In this document: in pieces, positions 47,385 to 60,100 of the stretch
How positions within the stretch are numbered: the first letter of the stretch is position 1
Layout: every line of letters begins with the position of its first letter
Origin: Lytechinus pictus
Taxonomy: Eukaryota; Echinodermata; Echinoidea; Temnopleuroida; Toxopneustidae
Direction: 5' to 3'
Assembly (NCBI RefSeq): GCF_037042905.1
Contig: NC_087246.1
Span: 36,946,001 to 37,010,000, forward strand
DNA: 64,000 nucleotides
Notes under the pieces: model-generated
Database searches by the model: none
What the model was told of the DNA's origin: nothing
What the model saw: only the letters and a program-made list of their open reading frames with translations
Program-made: the position numbers and the translations under genes

Positions 47385-49794
47385 TAGTCCAGGATAGGCC
47401 CCATAGAAACTTGACCAAACCTTGTTTTTTTATATATACAATATTTTTTGATGGTTTCTTGTCAATTCGAGGGTGCTGATTACGAATCTGGATGATGCCA
47501 CTCGTGTAACCTTGAGCATTTTCCGCAAATTGGCAAAATCCAATATGGCCGCCGAAATATGCAGATTACCCATGGAAATCCTAAAATTGTCCGCACATTG
47601 GCTATGAAATGCATGAAATCATGTGGCAGGAGTGAAATACTCTCTGAAAAAATAATTATTGACAAAATATTTATTTTCCTGATATTCAAAATGGCCGTCA
47701 TAGGCCATTGTATACTCTATTATGTACTATATGAATAGGGAAAACTAATTTTCACAAATATTAGAACTAAACCGCAACAAAAATCGCGATGTATTAAAGA
47801 AGTAATATATGCAAATCATCATTACTAACGAGATATATCATTTATTATGTCATATATGGGGATATTGCTGTATTTTGATATCTAAAATAGCTGCCACTGG
47901 CCCAAAGAGTATGTACAATGGCAATGGCCGGGGCCAAAAAAATGACAAGAGTGAGCACTAAAATGCATATTATTAAGATAAACGAGTGGAATGCTGACTA
48001 AAAACATCATTGCCATCATTACCATTAATATGCCATTTATGTGATAAATGAAGTATTTTGACATTCAAAATGGCCGCCAGCCATAGGCCCTATATTTATC
48101 ATGTACAATGCGAATGGACTGCTAATTTTCACAAGAGTGAGAATTATAAAATGCATATTACTGTGATATACGAGTAAAAATATTGTCTTAAACATGATTT
48201 CTAACTACATACATCACATATTGGTCGTGGAGGTAATAAATGCTGTACTTTGAAATCCAAAATGGCTGCCATAGGTCCTAAAAGTATTGTGTACATTGTA
48301 ACATGGGACATATAACTTTGACAGAATTTGGCTTTGCTTGACTCTAAATATTGCATACAATTGTGAATTGTGAATTGTGAAAGGGTGAATATTGTCTAAA
48401 ACCATGGTTTCTACTGAGATATATCATATCATGTGTAATTAAGTTGATAAATGCTGCATTTTTAAATTGAAAATGGCCATCATAGGCCCTTATCGTAAAA
48501 TATACAATTTGAGTGGAGATAAACAATGTTGACAAAATGGGCATATGGCAGCCATTTTGAATGTTGATATACAGTTTTTATCACCTAAATTGCATAAGAT
48601 ATGATATATTTTGTTATAAGTCATGTTTTCAGACAATATTTCACTCATACATCACCACTTGGCCAAGCAAAGTCAAATTCTGTTGAAATAATTTGTTCCC
48701 ATTCACATTGTGCATACTACCATAAGGGCCTGTAGCGGCCATTTTGACTTTCCAATAGCAGTATTTATCACCTAACTGGCAGATTAAATGATATATCTTA
48801 ATAGAAATTATGCTTTCAGACAATATTTTACTCATTTATCACTATTACGTGCATTTATGGTGCTCACTCCTGTGAATATTGGTCTCCCACTTTGCATTGT
48901 ACGTAATACTGTTAATGTCTATGGCGGCCATTTTGAAAGTCAAAATACAGTATTTAACACAAACTTGAAACCTGAATGTTATATTTCGTTAGAAAATATG
49001 TTTTTAGACAGTATCCCATTAATTTATCACATATATATGCATTTTAGTGCTCTCTCTTGTGATTTCTTTGCTCCTCTTTCTCATTGTGCATAATACTTTT
49101 AGGGCCTTTGGCAGCCATTTTGAATATCAAAATAAAACATTCATCACATACATGGCATATTAATAATATATTTGTTAACAATTATGTTTTTAGTCTGTAT
49201 TCCACTCGTTTAATCTTAATAATATGCATTTTAGTGATCATTCTTGTGAATTTTTTGGCCCCCATTGCTATTGTACGCAATACTGTTTGGGCCAGCGGCG
49301 GCTCTTTTAGATATCAAAATACAGAAATGTTCCCATATATGATATAATAAATGATATATCTCGTTAGTAATGATGATTTGCATATATTACTTCGTTCATA
49401 CATCGCGATTTTTGCACTTTAGTGCTAATTTTTTGTGAAAATTAGTTTTCCCTATTCATATTATACATAATATAGTATACAAGGGCCTTTGGCGGCCATT
49501 TTGAATATCAGGAAAATAAATATTTTGTCAAAAGTTATTTTTTCAGAGAGTATTTCACTCCTGCCACACAATTTCATGCATTTCATAGCCAATGTGTGGA
49601 CAATTTTATGATTTTCATGGGTAATTTGCATATTTTGGCGGCCATATTGGATTTTGCCAATTTGCGGAAAATGCTCAAGGTTACACGAGTGGCATCATTC
49701 AGATTCGGAATCAGCACCCTCGAATTGACAAGAAACCATCAAAAAATATTGTATATATAAAAAAACAAGGTTATGCCTCTTCTATCCTGGACTA
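47385..49794. mobile_element. 2.4 kb foldback element with about 188-base periodic units
   Basis: TAGTCCAGGATAGG at the left pairs with CTATCCTGGACTA at the right, and the first 200 bases of each arm match closely. Flanking TAA or TA could be the target duplication (TAATAGTCC...GGACTATAA). The arms consist of units of about 188 bases carrying CAAAATGGCCGCCATAGGCCC, forward in the left arm and reversed in the right. Symmetric partners sum to about 97180. There is no coding capacity. Confidence 0.85.
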
Positions 49795-50446
49795 TAATAT
49801 TATTCCCAGGGGCCCGTGCATGTGAGGGTGGGGTTGTATATATAGGCATAGTAATATATTAGTAGAGTTATCTCAGTTCATACCATGGATGCCTTAGAAA
49901 GGACTTATGATAAAGCAAAGACGCTCTTCTTTCCTTTTTTAAAAATCACCGGCCCGCCCACTTAAAGAGTGGGAAGCCTGTATATAAAGGATAGATGTCT
50001 TCTAGTAGAAACCCATCAAGACCGGACCATCAGGAAATTAAGAAAATGGATGGGGCAGAAAGATGGAGAAATGGGAGAGATAAATTTCAAAACTGGGGAA
50101 CGGGGAGGAAAATAGCGAGACAAGGGGGGGGGGGTTAAAGGAAAAGGGAGAATCAACATTGAAAAATGAAATTAGAAAGACGAAGAAAAGAAGACAGAAA
50201 TAGAATAGGAGGGGGAATATGAACAAGAAAGAAAAGGGGAAAGCAGAGAGATTGATCTTCCTCAATAATCAAGACAATAACAAAGAGAGAGGGGGGCAGA
50301 GCAGATTCGCAGGTACTGTGCAAGCTGACGCTCACAGGCAGCATTGCGATACCGGTTGAGAATATTTCCCCACACAACATTAAACTATTAGTCCTTATAC
50401 TTCTAACTATAATAATGATAATAAGAGGCCAACTCCTTTCACTCTT

Positions 50447-52280
50447 GGGGGCATAGGCGGATGGGGCCGGGGAGCCCGAGCCCCCCCCCCCTATTGGCGG
50501 AGCAAAAAGAAGGGAAAAGGGGAAAGAAAGAAAAAAAAGGGGGAAGAGAGGACAAAAAATAAGAGGAGGAAGACGAGTGAATAAAATAAGATGAGGGGAA
50601 GACTTGGAAAATAAAAAGAATCTTTCATGTCACTATATAAAATTTTCGCTCGCACTTCGCACTATCTCGCATTGCCTGTTAGGTGATTTTCATATTTTGT
50701 TCAATATGGAGTTTAAATATCAAGTTTGGAAGTCAATATACAAAAATATTTCACCTCGGAAATCGAACATTCATTATTTTGTGTGATTTACAAATTGATT
50801 TTTAAAAAGTGCTCTGTAAAAAATGTCAATTTTATGGTCTGAATATTAACATTTTCTGCTCGCGCTGCGCGCTCGCAAATTTTGATTTTATCAGGTACCT
50901 AATATTTTCGTGTATTCCATAAAGTTTTCAAAATATCCCTTTTCAGGTCTGATTGTCGAAACGAATCAGCTAGCGCTGCACGCTTGCATTTTGATTGGCG
51001 AGTTTATGTCTCAATATTGATTTTACAACAAACTACTTAAAATCCCCTTTTCATATGACAGTTTATCAAAAAATTTGGCTCGCAATTTGCGCTCGTATTA
51101 GTGGTTGAAAATATATTAACTGATGCATCCTATTTATGATTACAAAAGTGCTTGAAACATTCAGTTTTCAGGCTATATTATCATCATATTTTGCGCCCTC
51201 ATTATAGGCATTAATGAATAAGATATTAATTTAATAATTAGAATTATCCCTTTTGTTTCATCTCGCGCTTAGCAAGAAGAATAGGAAGATAGTCGTCATT
51301 TTCATATGATGACATGTCCTAAGGATGTCCCGGTCCTATGTCAAATCTCAAAGTAAGAAAAATATCAGCTCTTTGTTAAGTGCGATTCATATCCACCTCA
51401 CAATTTTCCTAAAAAGTGCTTGAAATATAGAGCTGAAATTGACTTTTTTTCCAGATATGAATATCAAATAGTTTAAACTCGCGCTTCGAGCTCACTTTGA
51501 TTTTCATGATAAAAGATGTATTTAGAATGCCTAGATTCAAGGTCTAAATATGAAACACGCGCACGCATGTTTATTCAGATACTCAACTTGCTCTCTATTT
51601 AAATCATCCAGTTTCAGATCACAATATAAAAAATTTCTACTCGCGCTTTGTGCTCGCATTATTGATGTAATTGGAAGATCCCGGGCCAATAACTCATCCT
51701 CTTCATGATTTACAAAACATGAATAGAGTGTCTCGTCCAGTAGGTCTATAAATCTCGAGATTTTCCGCTCGCGCTTCGCGCTCGCATCAATTGTTTGGTT
51801 ATATACCTATTCTGTTTAAGTTACAAAAGTGCATAGAATTTCCATTCTTTGGGTAAAAATGTCAAAAATTTCAGCTCGCGCTTCGCGCTCGCATTTTTTT
51901 ATTTTTAGAATATATCATGGCTATATACCGCATGCAGTCTTTAACAGGTATTTTTTTCCATCAGTTCATTTCTGCTCACGCTTCGCGTTCGTTGCATATA
52001 CACATCTTTCTAAGGATAACAAACATTGCCCAGAATGTTCAAATTTTAGGAAAAAATACATAAAATTTCCACAAAAATAAAGCTCGCGCTTCGGGCTCGC
52101 ATCATATAAATAAGGATGAATATATTATATATGAATTTATAAGAATAAAGCTAAGATGACAAATGAGGACTACCCTTTCAAAGAAACCAACACAAATCAT
52201 CTTTGAGCTGCCGATCAGGGAAAATATGGCTGAAACAAATTTCCGCCCCCCCCCCTATTGGCGAAGGCTGGATCCGCCCC
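50447..52280. mobile_element. 1.8 kb element with internal CGCGCTTCGCGCTCGC array
   Basis: The left end (GGGGGCATAGGCGGAT, C-run, CTATTGGCGGAGC) and right end (C-run, CTATTGGCGAAGGCTGGATCC) are related. The interior has units of about 107 bases, each with CTCGCGCTTCGCGCTCGCAT or a variant (near 50861, 50970, 51080, 51478, 51640, 51767, 51873, 51976, 52081). This is the opposite orientation to the array in 45855-47226. Confidence 0.78.
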
Positions 52281-52319
52281 TGTGTCCCCCCTACATTTTG
52301 GGAGATATTTCCGCCCCTG

Positions 52320-52365
52320 TATATATATATAAATATATGTATATAAATATATATATATATATATA
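52320..52365. repeat. (AT)-rich microsatellite
   Basis: ATATATATAAATATATG repeats. Confidence 0.8.
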
Positions 52366-52657
52366 AACTCAGTTTAAAGAATAGCTATTATCTGTTCACT
52401 GTAGTTATTTATCCCCCTTACATAATTGTGTCTTTTGTTTTTTTGCTTGACTGCACTAGATTTATTTGTTCTCTCTAGCTGTACTTTAGTTCAACAATAA
52501 AATTTGATTTAGTTGCTGATGAACCCTCAGGGGGAAACAGCCAGTCTGTACAACTAAAATCTAAGCAACTCGCTCCACCCTATTACTATACTACATGAAG
52601 TTCCTATATGTACATGTAGTTGAGCACTTTTCAGTAACTGCAGTTTCGTATAGTCAT

Positions 52658-52684
52658 TATATATATATATATATATATATATAT
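52658..52684. repeat. (AT)n microsatellite
   Basis: Pure AT run left of the 107-base palindrome. Confidence 0.85.
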
Positions 52685-52714
52685 CTTAAAGATTCACGTA
52701 TTGGCTTCTGTAGG

Positions 52715-52818
52715 TAACAAAATAATGCTGAAGATAATGCTTTCATTGCCAATAAAGTTTTTTATTGGCAATAAAAAACTTTATTGGCAATGAAAGCATT
52801 ATCTTCAGCATTATTTTG

Positions 52819-52821
<3 letters not shown>
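52715..52821. repeat. Perfect or near-perfect 107-base palindrome
   Basis: TAACAAAATAATGCTGAAGA at the left is matched exactly in inverse at the right. The centre is at 52768, within a nested ATTGCCAATAAAG palindrome. AT microsatellites lie on both sides. It could form a cruciform. Confidence 0.92.

Positions 52822-52856
<35 letters not shown>
52822..52856. repeat. (AT)n microsatellite
   Basis: About 17 AT dinucleotides between the palindrome and the tail of a SINE. It may have grown from the SINE tail. Confidence 0.88.
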
Positions 52857-52862
<6 letters not shown>

Positions 52863-53116
52863 TTTATATTGCGCACATATCCACCTTGTTAGGTGCTCAA
52901 GGCGCTCCTATATTACCCGGCTAAGCTAGGCGTTCATAGCGCACACAGCTTTTTAAGGAATTACTTCCTACCGGTACCCATTTACCTCACCTGGGTTGAG
53001 TGCAGCACACTGTGGATCAGTTTCTTGCTGAAGGAAATTACGCCATGGCTGGGATTCGAACCCACGACCCTCTGTTTCAGAGTCCGAAGACTAATCCACT
53101 GGGCCACAACGCTCCA
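52857..53116 (-). mobile_element. Full-length tRNA-derived SINE
   Basis: On the minus strand: GGAGCGTTGTGGCCCAGTGG (A box TGGCCCAGTGG), then GGGTTCGAATCCC (B box, 53051-53063), then the shared body (TTCCTTCAGCAAGAAACTGA, GCACTCAACCCAGGTGAGGT, GGTAGGAAGTAATTCCTT). A 3' part GAGCACCTAACAAGGTGG...GCGCAATATAAATACC follows. This is the most complete of three related copies in the window. Confidence 0.88.
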
Positions 53117-53588
53117 ATATTTATATATATAAAACGCTCATATTCATATTCCCCTAATGTAAATTAACCTTTTCAGTGTTCATGCATTTCAGGTAAATGG
53201 GTAAAAAAAATTGGATTTATAAGGTCAAAACATTTTCAATGTCATAAGTGATCATCATCATGTTTTTCCAGTTGCACCAGTCTGACTCTTCTCATGTCTT
53301 TCAATTAGGCCCCCCCCCCCCCCAAAAAAGGTAAGTTTGAGTAACCCGGCCGCCCTTATTCCCCGGATTCTACATATCATGCTGACTTTGTGATCGAATT
53401 GAAAACATAAACGTGTTGTGGACAGAATGGATTTATTATAGTCATTCCTCGACTATCGATAATTAATTGTAGACCTATAATCTATATGCATGTACATAAT
53501 ATGAGTTGTGATATGTCTCTAGGTGTATAGGGTGCATGTATGATATGCAGATTATTGGAAAAGAAACAAAAAATCCTCCGCCTTATCC

Positions 53589-53741
53589 AGGGGCCGCGGA
53601 AGCGGGGGGGGGTAGCTGGGGGGCTTCAGCCCCCACTTTTTTCCAAAACCGTGTACAAAAACGAAAAAATGACCATATGATTGTGATTTTTTGCATGGTC
53701 AGCCCCCCTCCCCACTTTGAAAACCGCGCTCCTCGGCCCCT
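53589..53741. mobile_element. Short MITE with AGGGGCCG.GG ends
   Basis: AGGGGCCGCGGAAGCGGGGG at the left and CCGCGCTCCTCGGCCCCT at the right are inverted, with GCCCCC.ACTTT words inside each end. About 150 bases. Confidence 0.65.
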
Positions 53742-53744
53742 GTT

Positions 53745-55000
53745 ATCTACCACATTTTTTAATGACTCTTTAATATACTCTAATACATTTTTTTTCCTTG
53801 ATAGAGGAAGACCCAAGGGACGGTATCATTTCAAGTTGATAAACAAATAGCTTTTACGTCATTTTTATTTCTAGGATAAACTTATAGGTACTGGTATTTG
53901 CATTATATTTACATCAAATTTCATATTAAAATAAATAACAACAACAATGAGGGCAGCATATAATTTTGCAAAAAAGTATGGATAACCAAACGTGTTTGAA
54001 TTTCATTTTCTATCACATGAAAAGAGGTGATATCAATAATCGAAATTATTCAATGTTCATTTACTTATGTGTTGCTGTTCATAATAATTAATATTTACAG
54101 CTTATGTCAAATCTATAAATCCTAAAAATTTACAATTTTTTGTTCAAACTGCAATAAAAATTATTTGTTTTACTTTTATGTCAGCACTTACGAGTCTTCC
54201 ATAGCAAAACTGTAAAAATATTTTCAACAACCAAATCGAGCCGTTCGAGTTCTTACGATTACTTTGACGTTTATATCCATCTCACAACCTATTTCTGTCG
54301 TAAGTATGACCAAATTTTGCAGGTAATGTATCCAACATCTGTTGATAATAATGTCTGTATGTATTTTGTATTAAGTTTAAAATAATCATCAGTTTTATTT
54401 GTGTGTTTCATTCTGTTGCTAATAATAACGCTATCGGTCTCTCATCATGTCTCTTAACTTGTGTTGTGAATTGTGTACGGTACTTGACTGCACTGTGCAT
54501 ACAGCAGTGCAGTGGTGATGCACTCAGGGGTTACATGCCGCTGTGCACGGCCAAATCAAGGCACGACGCATGCAACTCTCTCTCTCTGAGCTGATCCTTC
54601 TACTTCTTTTGAGATTCCTGGAGTCCAGATAAAATTAAAAACACTTCCATGCGATTGCACGGAATAAATAATTTCTACGAAATCTAAAATTTAATCAAAT
54701 TGTTCTATTTCACTTTTTCAGTTCACTTACGAGTTACGGTACCCGGGCGAAACCGATCGATATGAAGTCCATCATTCATGATTTGGATTTTGGTGACTTA
54801 TTTTACTTTTAGCACTCTGGCTCTGGGGCCCATTTCTCAACACTGTCATAAGTCTAACTTTTTGACTAAATCGGAGAGTGAGCTACTTGTCCACTAACCG
54901 TTTCACGAAGCCCTCTTTACCAAGATTGGGTACCGGTACAACAACCTCACTAAATAAATATTTATGACACATCCGAACATGTCATAACCAATTCTCCACA
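53745..55000. other. Intergenic, no gene recognised
   Basis: AT-rich, non-repetitive as far as I can see. A short open frame near 54403-54594 lacks support. Confidence 0.45.
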
Positions 55001-55007
55001 TTAACTT

Positions 55008-56772
55008 TTTTTGGTGGTGGCCCATTCGGGCCACCAAAACTATCATATAATTTTTTTTGGTGGCCCGATATTAAAGTTTGGTGGCCCGAAAAATGTAAAG
55101 AAAAACATTAAAAATGAATAAAAATAGACTTCTGAAATAACTTTAACTTTGTATGTAAACCTGCTGTTATTTTACTTTGCAAATTGATTTGTGGTAAAAT
55201 ATAAATTGTTCTATCATTGTAAATATGAAATGATTGAAAGAGAATAAATGAATTGTATTGTTCCCAGGTTGTGTGGATGTTTTTTAAATCTCCATATAGA
55301 CACACAAACATAATGGTAAAGTAAATAAATTATGCATAACAAACTCAGATAGATGTACAAAACAATGATTTTTCCTTCCTCTTTGAATCCTAAAACCTAG
55401 ATTATGCAAGCCCTCATCCATTTTATTTTTGTTTTCTCTTTTGCAGCATATAGCAGGAGAAAATCACAGAAAAACATGCTGCATAATTAGAACAATGCAT
55501 AAAAGGGGGAAACAAACAAGAGTAATTTTCAAAAAGTATATTACAAAAAGAAAACAAAAATAATAAAAGAAAGAAGTGAAATAAAACAAAAGAAAAACAA
55601 TGAAGAAAGAAAAAAACAAAGAACAGGAAAAAAGAATAAAAATTTAGAGAAAAAAAAAATGAAAAAAATGAATAAAAAAAAATTAATATAAAAATGGGGA
55701 AAAAATTAAGAAGCCATTACAAATATTTTTTAACAGCTGTGGCAACAGTCTATTCTGACTGGAATAATATATAATCAAAAGCCAAGCAAATAATTTTCAC
55801 TTACCTTTTGGAACTGGCGCATTTATCCTTTAGTTTGTATTATTTTTTTCTTCAGTAGAAACATATTCTTTAATCAGGCATATTCAATGGGAAGGGGTAT
55901 AAATAGTTTTTAAAAAAATGAAAGAAAATGAAATAAGAAAACGGCAAAAGTTATATCTGGAAAAAAAAAGTATAGGAAAAGTCCTTCCATATATATATTT
56001 GTCAAAATGTTGGAAAAATTCACATTTCATATCAATGAAATGCCTTCCCAAAGTATTTACTTTCTCAAGAGTGGTTTAAGAAGTCATTTATAAACAAGAA
56101 AGAAAGAAACCGTCTTTATATTTTTGGCTAGAAAAGACACAGCTTCGAAAGAAACCAAGTATCAACACACATACAAATGCACATGTGGGACTGTGATGTA
56201 CTCACCTATGTGTTTTTATGTGTATTAATTCATTTGGAAATCGGGTCTTTTTGAGTCAAAAGAGAGGTCATAATTCCTCTTTTTAATGCTTGCAAATAAT
56301 CAGGGTACACCAGATTTTAGCAATATGGACTGTAGAAGGGCATTTCATTGGTGTAAAATGTGACTTTGACTTAGATTTTCAAAGTTCTGTTTAAGATTTC
56401 TTAGCCGCAACATTTTGTATCGCAGCTCCCTGAGTCTGAATAGGCTGCTGCACTAGCTGCAATGGCTTCAAGCAATCAAGCATAGCTCATGCCAGCGCGG
56501 CGGGCTGGATAATAGCTACTGTATGCTATAGCGGTATGTACTCTCATGACTATGCAAACTTTGTGTGTGTGTAGATCAAGGAAATGGGTGCATGACGAAC
56601 TGGCTTGCAATTTGAATTGTAGAAAGTTGATAAATGCATGCAGAATCGGGAGAAAAATTGTGCTACTTTGAAAATTATTGGTTGCCCGATTCGGGCCACC
56701 AAAACTTAGCACTTTTTTCAATAATGGTTGCCCGAGGTGAATTTCTGGTGGCCCTGGGCCACCGGGCCACCG
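55008..56772. mobile_element. Region bounded by GGTGGCCC..TCGGGCCACC hairpins (possible element)
   Basis: GGTGGTGGCCCATTCGGGCC at 55016 and GGTTGCCCGATTCGGGCCAC at 56682 are related hairpin repeats, and each is followed by a second GGTGGCCC word. The interior is an A-rich stretch (about 55500-55700) and unique sequence. Whether these mark one element or two separate repeats is open. Confidence 0.4.
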
Positions 56773-56879
56773 CTTATGTCGAGCCTAACTTCTTTCTTAA
56801 TGATGTAGTTGCATCACGTGGGTAGACTTAGCCAGGAGGCTCCTAGAGAGTAAAAATCATTTACTAATGTATGCTTACT

Positions 56880-57085
56880 CTCCACGGATGCAGGGATTCC
56901 TTCCCATTCATGTACGTATATCGCCAAAAAACAAACTTTCGCGCCCGAGATTTCTACTTTCCTTCTAAAAGATCTAGCCCTAAATCATGTATTCATGGGA
57001 TACAACTTCATTTCCGACATTTCTACGCTATCGATTTCATTTTAAACAAGAATTCATTAAAAAAATGAGAAAAATATTATGAAAA
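56880..57085 (+). repeat. Dispersed repeat, copy B
   Basis: Matches the inverse of 44040-44262 (CCGAGATTTCTACTTTCC, ACATTTCTACGCTATCGATT, AAGAATTCATTAAAAAAATG). It lies 70 bases before the putative first exon of the HEAT-like gene and could be part of its promoter. Confidence 0.6.
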
Positions 57086-57139
57086 GACAACACTTTTAGA
57101 TAGGGCCTACTCCACTGCAGAATTGCCGCGATATTGATC

Positions 57140-57165
57140 AGAACAGAACAAAATGGCTGCGCCCA
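57140..57165 (+). promoter_or_regulatory. Strong-context ATG with YY1-like core at the HEAT-like gene
   Basis: The sequence ACAAAATGGCTGCGCCCATGG gives a good Kozak context and a YY1-like AAAATGGCTGC core, similar to the one at the CTDP1 start. A donor (TGG|GTATGG, GT at 57186) follows 11 codons later. Start usage is inferred. Confidence 0.35.
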
Positions 57166-60100
57166 TGGACGGGTTGGATTCATGGGTATGGATTCATGGA
57201 TTATCAAGTTTTGCTCAATTTTGAATTTTTTTTCCTTTTTTTTTCAGCATTTAGATCTTCAATGTGGACAGTCATTCCTTGGGTCATTCATTTCAGAAGG
57301 AAATTATGACTTCAGAAAACTTAAGAAACCTGGCTGTCCTTCGATCTGCAACCAGCATCGCTGACGAAATCAAAGCCTTGGAAGCCATTAAATCCACCCT
57401 TACCCAGGGCCAGACAGACCTCAGATCCTCCTTCGATCTGGAAGAAGAGTTTCTCAGCTTTGCCTCAAAAAATCTTGGGGATGAGGAGGTGTTTGATGAC
57501 CCTTTCCCAAGAACACCCCCAGAGAGCATCTTTCCTGGACAGGATGATCTGGACCAGCTGACATGCTATGTGTTTAGACGTCGGTATGGTTGGTCCGAGG
57601 CTGCCACAAGCATCGGCAAGGATGACAGGGTCGGTGTCACTGCAGGGGTTCTCGAAGGCAGTGGTGTCATGACTGCTCCCCAGCAGAAAAACCAGGTTAT
57701 ACTCAAGAACAGACTGAATGAGTTGTTGGATGAATTTGTGAGATGGTAAGTGTTGATATATTCAGATCTTTGAAGGAGAATGAAACCTTTGGAACAAGAA
57801 AGCTTAGTGTGAAAACAGAAAAATCAAAGAAACAGATCAACGAAAGTTTGAGAAAAATCAGACAAATAATGAGAAAGTTATGAGCATTTGAATATTGTGA
57901 TCACTAATGCTATGGAAATCCACACATTGGCAATGCGACAAAGATGTGTGATGTCACTTGTGAATAACTTTCCCCATTACTTTAGTATATATTTCACTTA
58001 AACTGCCTCTTTTATCACATCTATCAGTAGATCATGTGTTCTTTCTATAGGAGGGCATGTAATACAGAATTTTAAAGAATACATCATGGATAAAGAGTTT
58101 GTATCACCATAAGAAAAAGCAAAAAGCAACAATTTGAGGGTACTCCATAGTCCATCAAAGGGAAAGTTGTTCACATGTGACATCACACATCATTGTCGCA
58201 TTGCCAATGGGAGGATCTCCATAGCATTACTGATTGCAATATTCAAATGCTCTTAACTTTCTCATTTGTCTGATTTTTCTCAAACTTTCTTTGTTCTTAT
58301 TCTTTGATTTTTCTGTTTCGACACAAGTCTACTTGTTCCAAAGGTTTCATTCCCCTTTAAAGTGAGAACACCAATTTTCTGTGTAAAAATCAACTGAGAT
58401 TCTTTTTTTTAATGGACATTCTATTTGTGAAAATTGGGAAATCATTATTCCAAATGGATTTCTGTCATATGACATTTTAAACTTGATTGATTCTTTGTAC
58501 ATTTTCTTCTTTTGTTCTGGTACAGTCCACAACTGACGTATGAATTGTACATGTATATATTGCATTAGTCAAAATTTTGTGAGTGTAATAATTTCTTATC
58601 ATAGGCAGCTTGATTTCAGAAGGTGATTATGTATATTTCAAATTTGAACTTTTCAATGTCATGTAAATTTTTGAACCAAATTTTTTTATTCAGATTTTTA
58701 AAGTTAGAACACCAATTTTCTGTGTAAAAATCAACTGAGTTTCTTTTTTTTGTGGACATTCTATTTGTGAAAATTGGGAAATCATTATTCCAAATGGATT
58801 TCTGTCAATATGACATTTCAAACTAGATTGATTCTTTGTACAATCAATATTTTCTTCTTTTGTTCTGGTACAGTCCACAACTGATGTATGAATTGTATAT
58901 ATTGCATATTAGTCAAAATTTTGTGAGTGTAATAATTTCTTTATAGGCAGCGCCGCAGCATGATTTCAGAAGGTAATGTATATTTGAAATTTGAACTTGT
59001 CAATGTCACGTAGATTTTCGGACCAAATTTCTGCAAAATATAAGGAATTCCTGAGACGAGTTGAAATGCTGTCTTATTGTCTCGCCTGAACGAAGTTCGG
59101 CAGAGACTGAGTAATCACCTTTTCTGTTACAAAATGTTAAAGTTTTTATTCATTTTGCTCTCATTACTTTATTTCTACAGCAATTGTGTTTACACTTGGT
59201 ACAAATGATCATTGGGTACTACCACATGTGTTCATGAGTATGATGGGGTCAAAGGTCATCTGGGGTTACAAGGCCAAATTATTTGAGGTCATGTCCATCC
59301 TTTCAAGTTTTTGTTCAATGTGCTCTCATTTCTTTGTATATGCATCAGTTGTGTTTATACCCGGTACAGTTGATCTTTGGGTAATACCACACATGTGTTC
59401 TCGAGGATGATGAGGTCAAAGATCACATTGCATATTTTATTGATTGTGAAATCTAGCGAGACTCGTGGTTCGTGAACCACCTTGTTTTAAATCAAGAGAC
59501 CACTTATAGAGCAAAGTTCAACTTCAAAGAGTTATCTGTTCTGAAATACATGTTTTAATTCATGGACAATTGCCAAGTCTAATTTGTGATAAAGGGTGTC
59601 ACATTTTTACAGCTTAAATAGCAAAGTTCATAAACATGTGTCTGTTAAAAAAAATAATAACAGTTGTTTTATAATTGCATTTCTCTTATATTTGTATCTC
59701 TGTTTACAGGTATATGGCACAACCGATAGGCAAACCACTATTACAAAGTTTTCGATATACTCTTGCTCAAGGTGAGAAATTCCATTTTACTGTAAACAAA
59801 AGCCGTACTTTTGTTCAGGTACATGTCAGTGTCGGTTTCCATTCTCTTGTTGATCTGTACACCGTAAAATGTTTATTTTACATTATTCTATCTTTTCTCC
59901 TTCCTCCATTTCATGATTTCTGTCATCTTCGTTTCTGCATGCATCTACTAATTTTCTTTATCTCCAGTACTTGCTGGTTATTTTTTAAAGACTAAACACT
60001 TCAAAGACCCAAAACTATAGATTTGATTTAATTATGATAATAATTGATTATTATTTTTTTTTTAATATTCAAAGTGATTCTTATTCTACTGGCATACATT

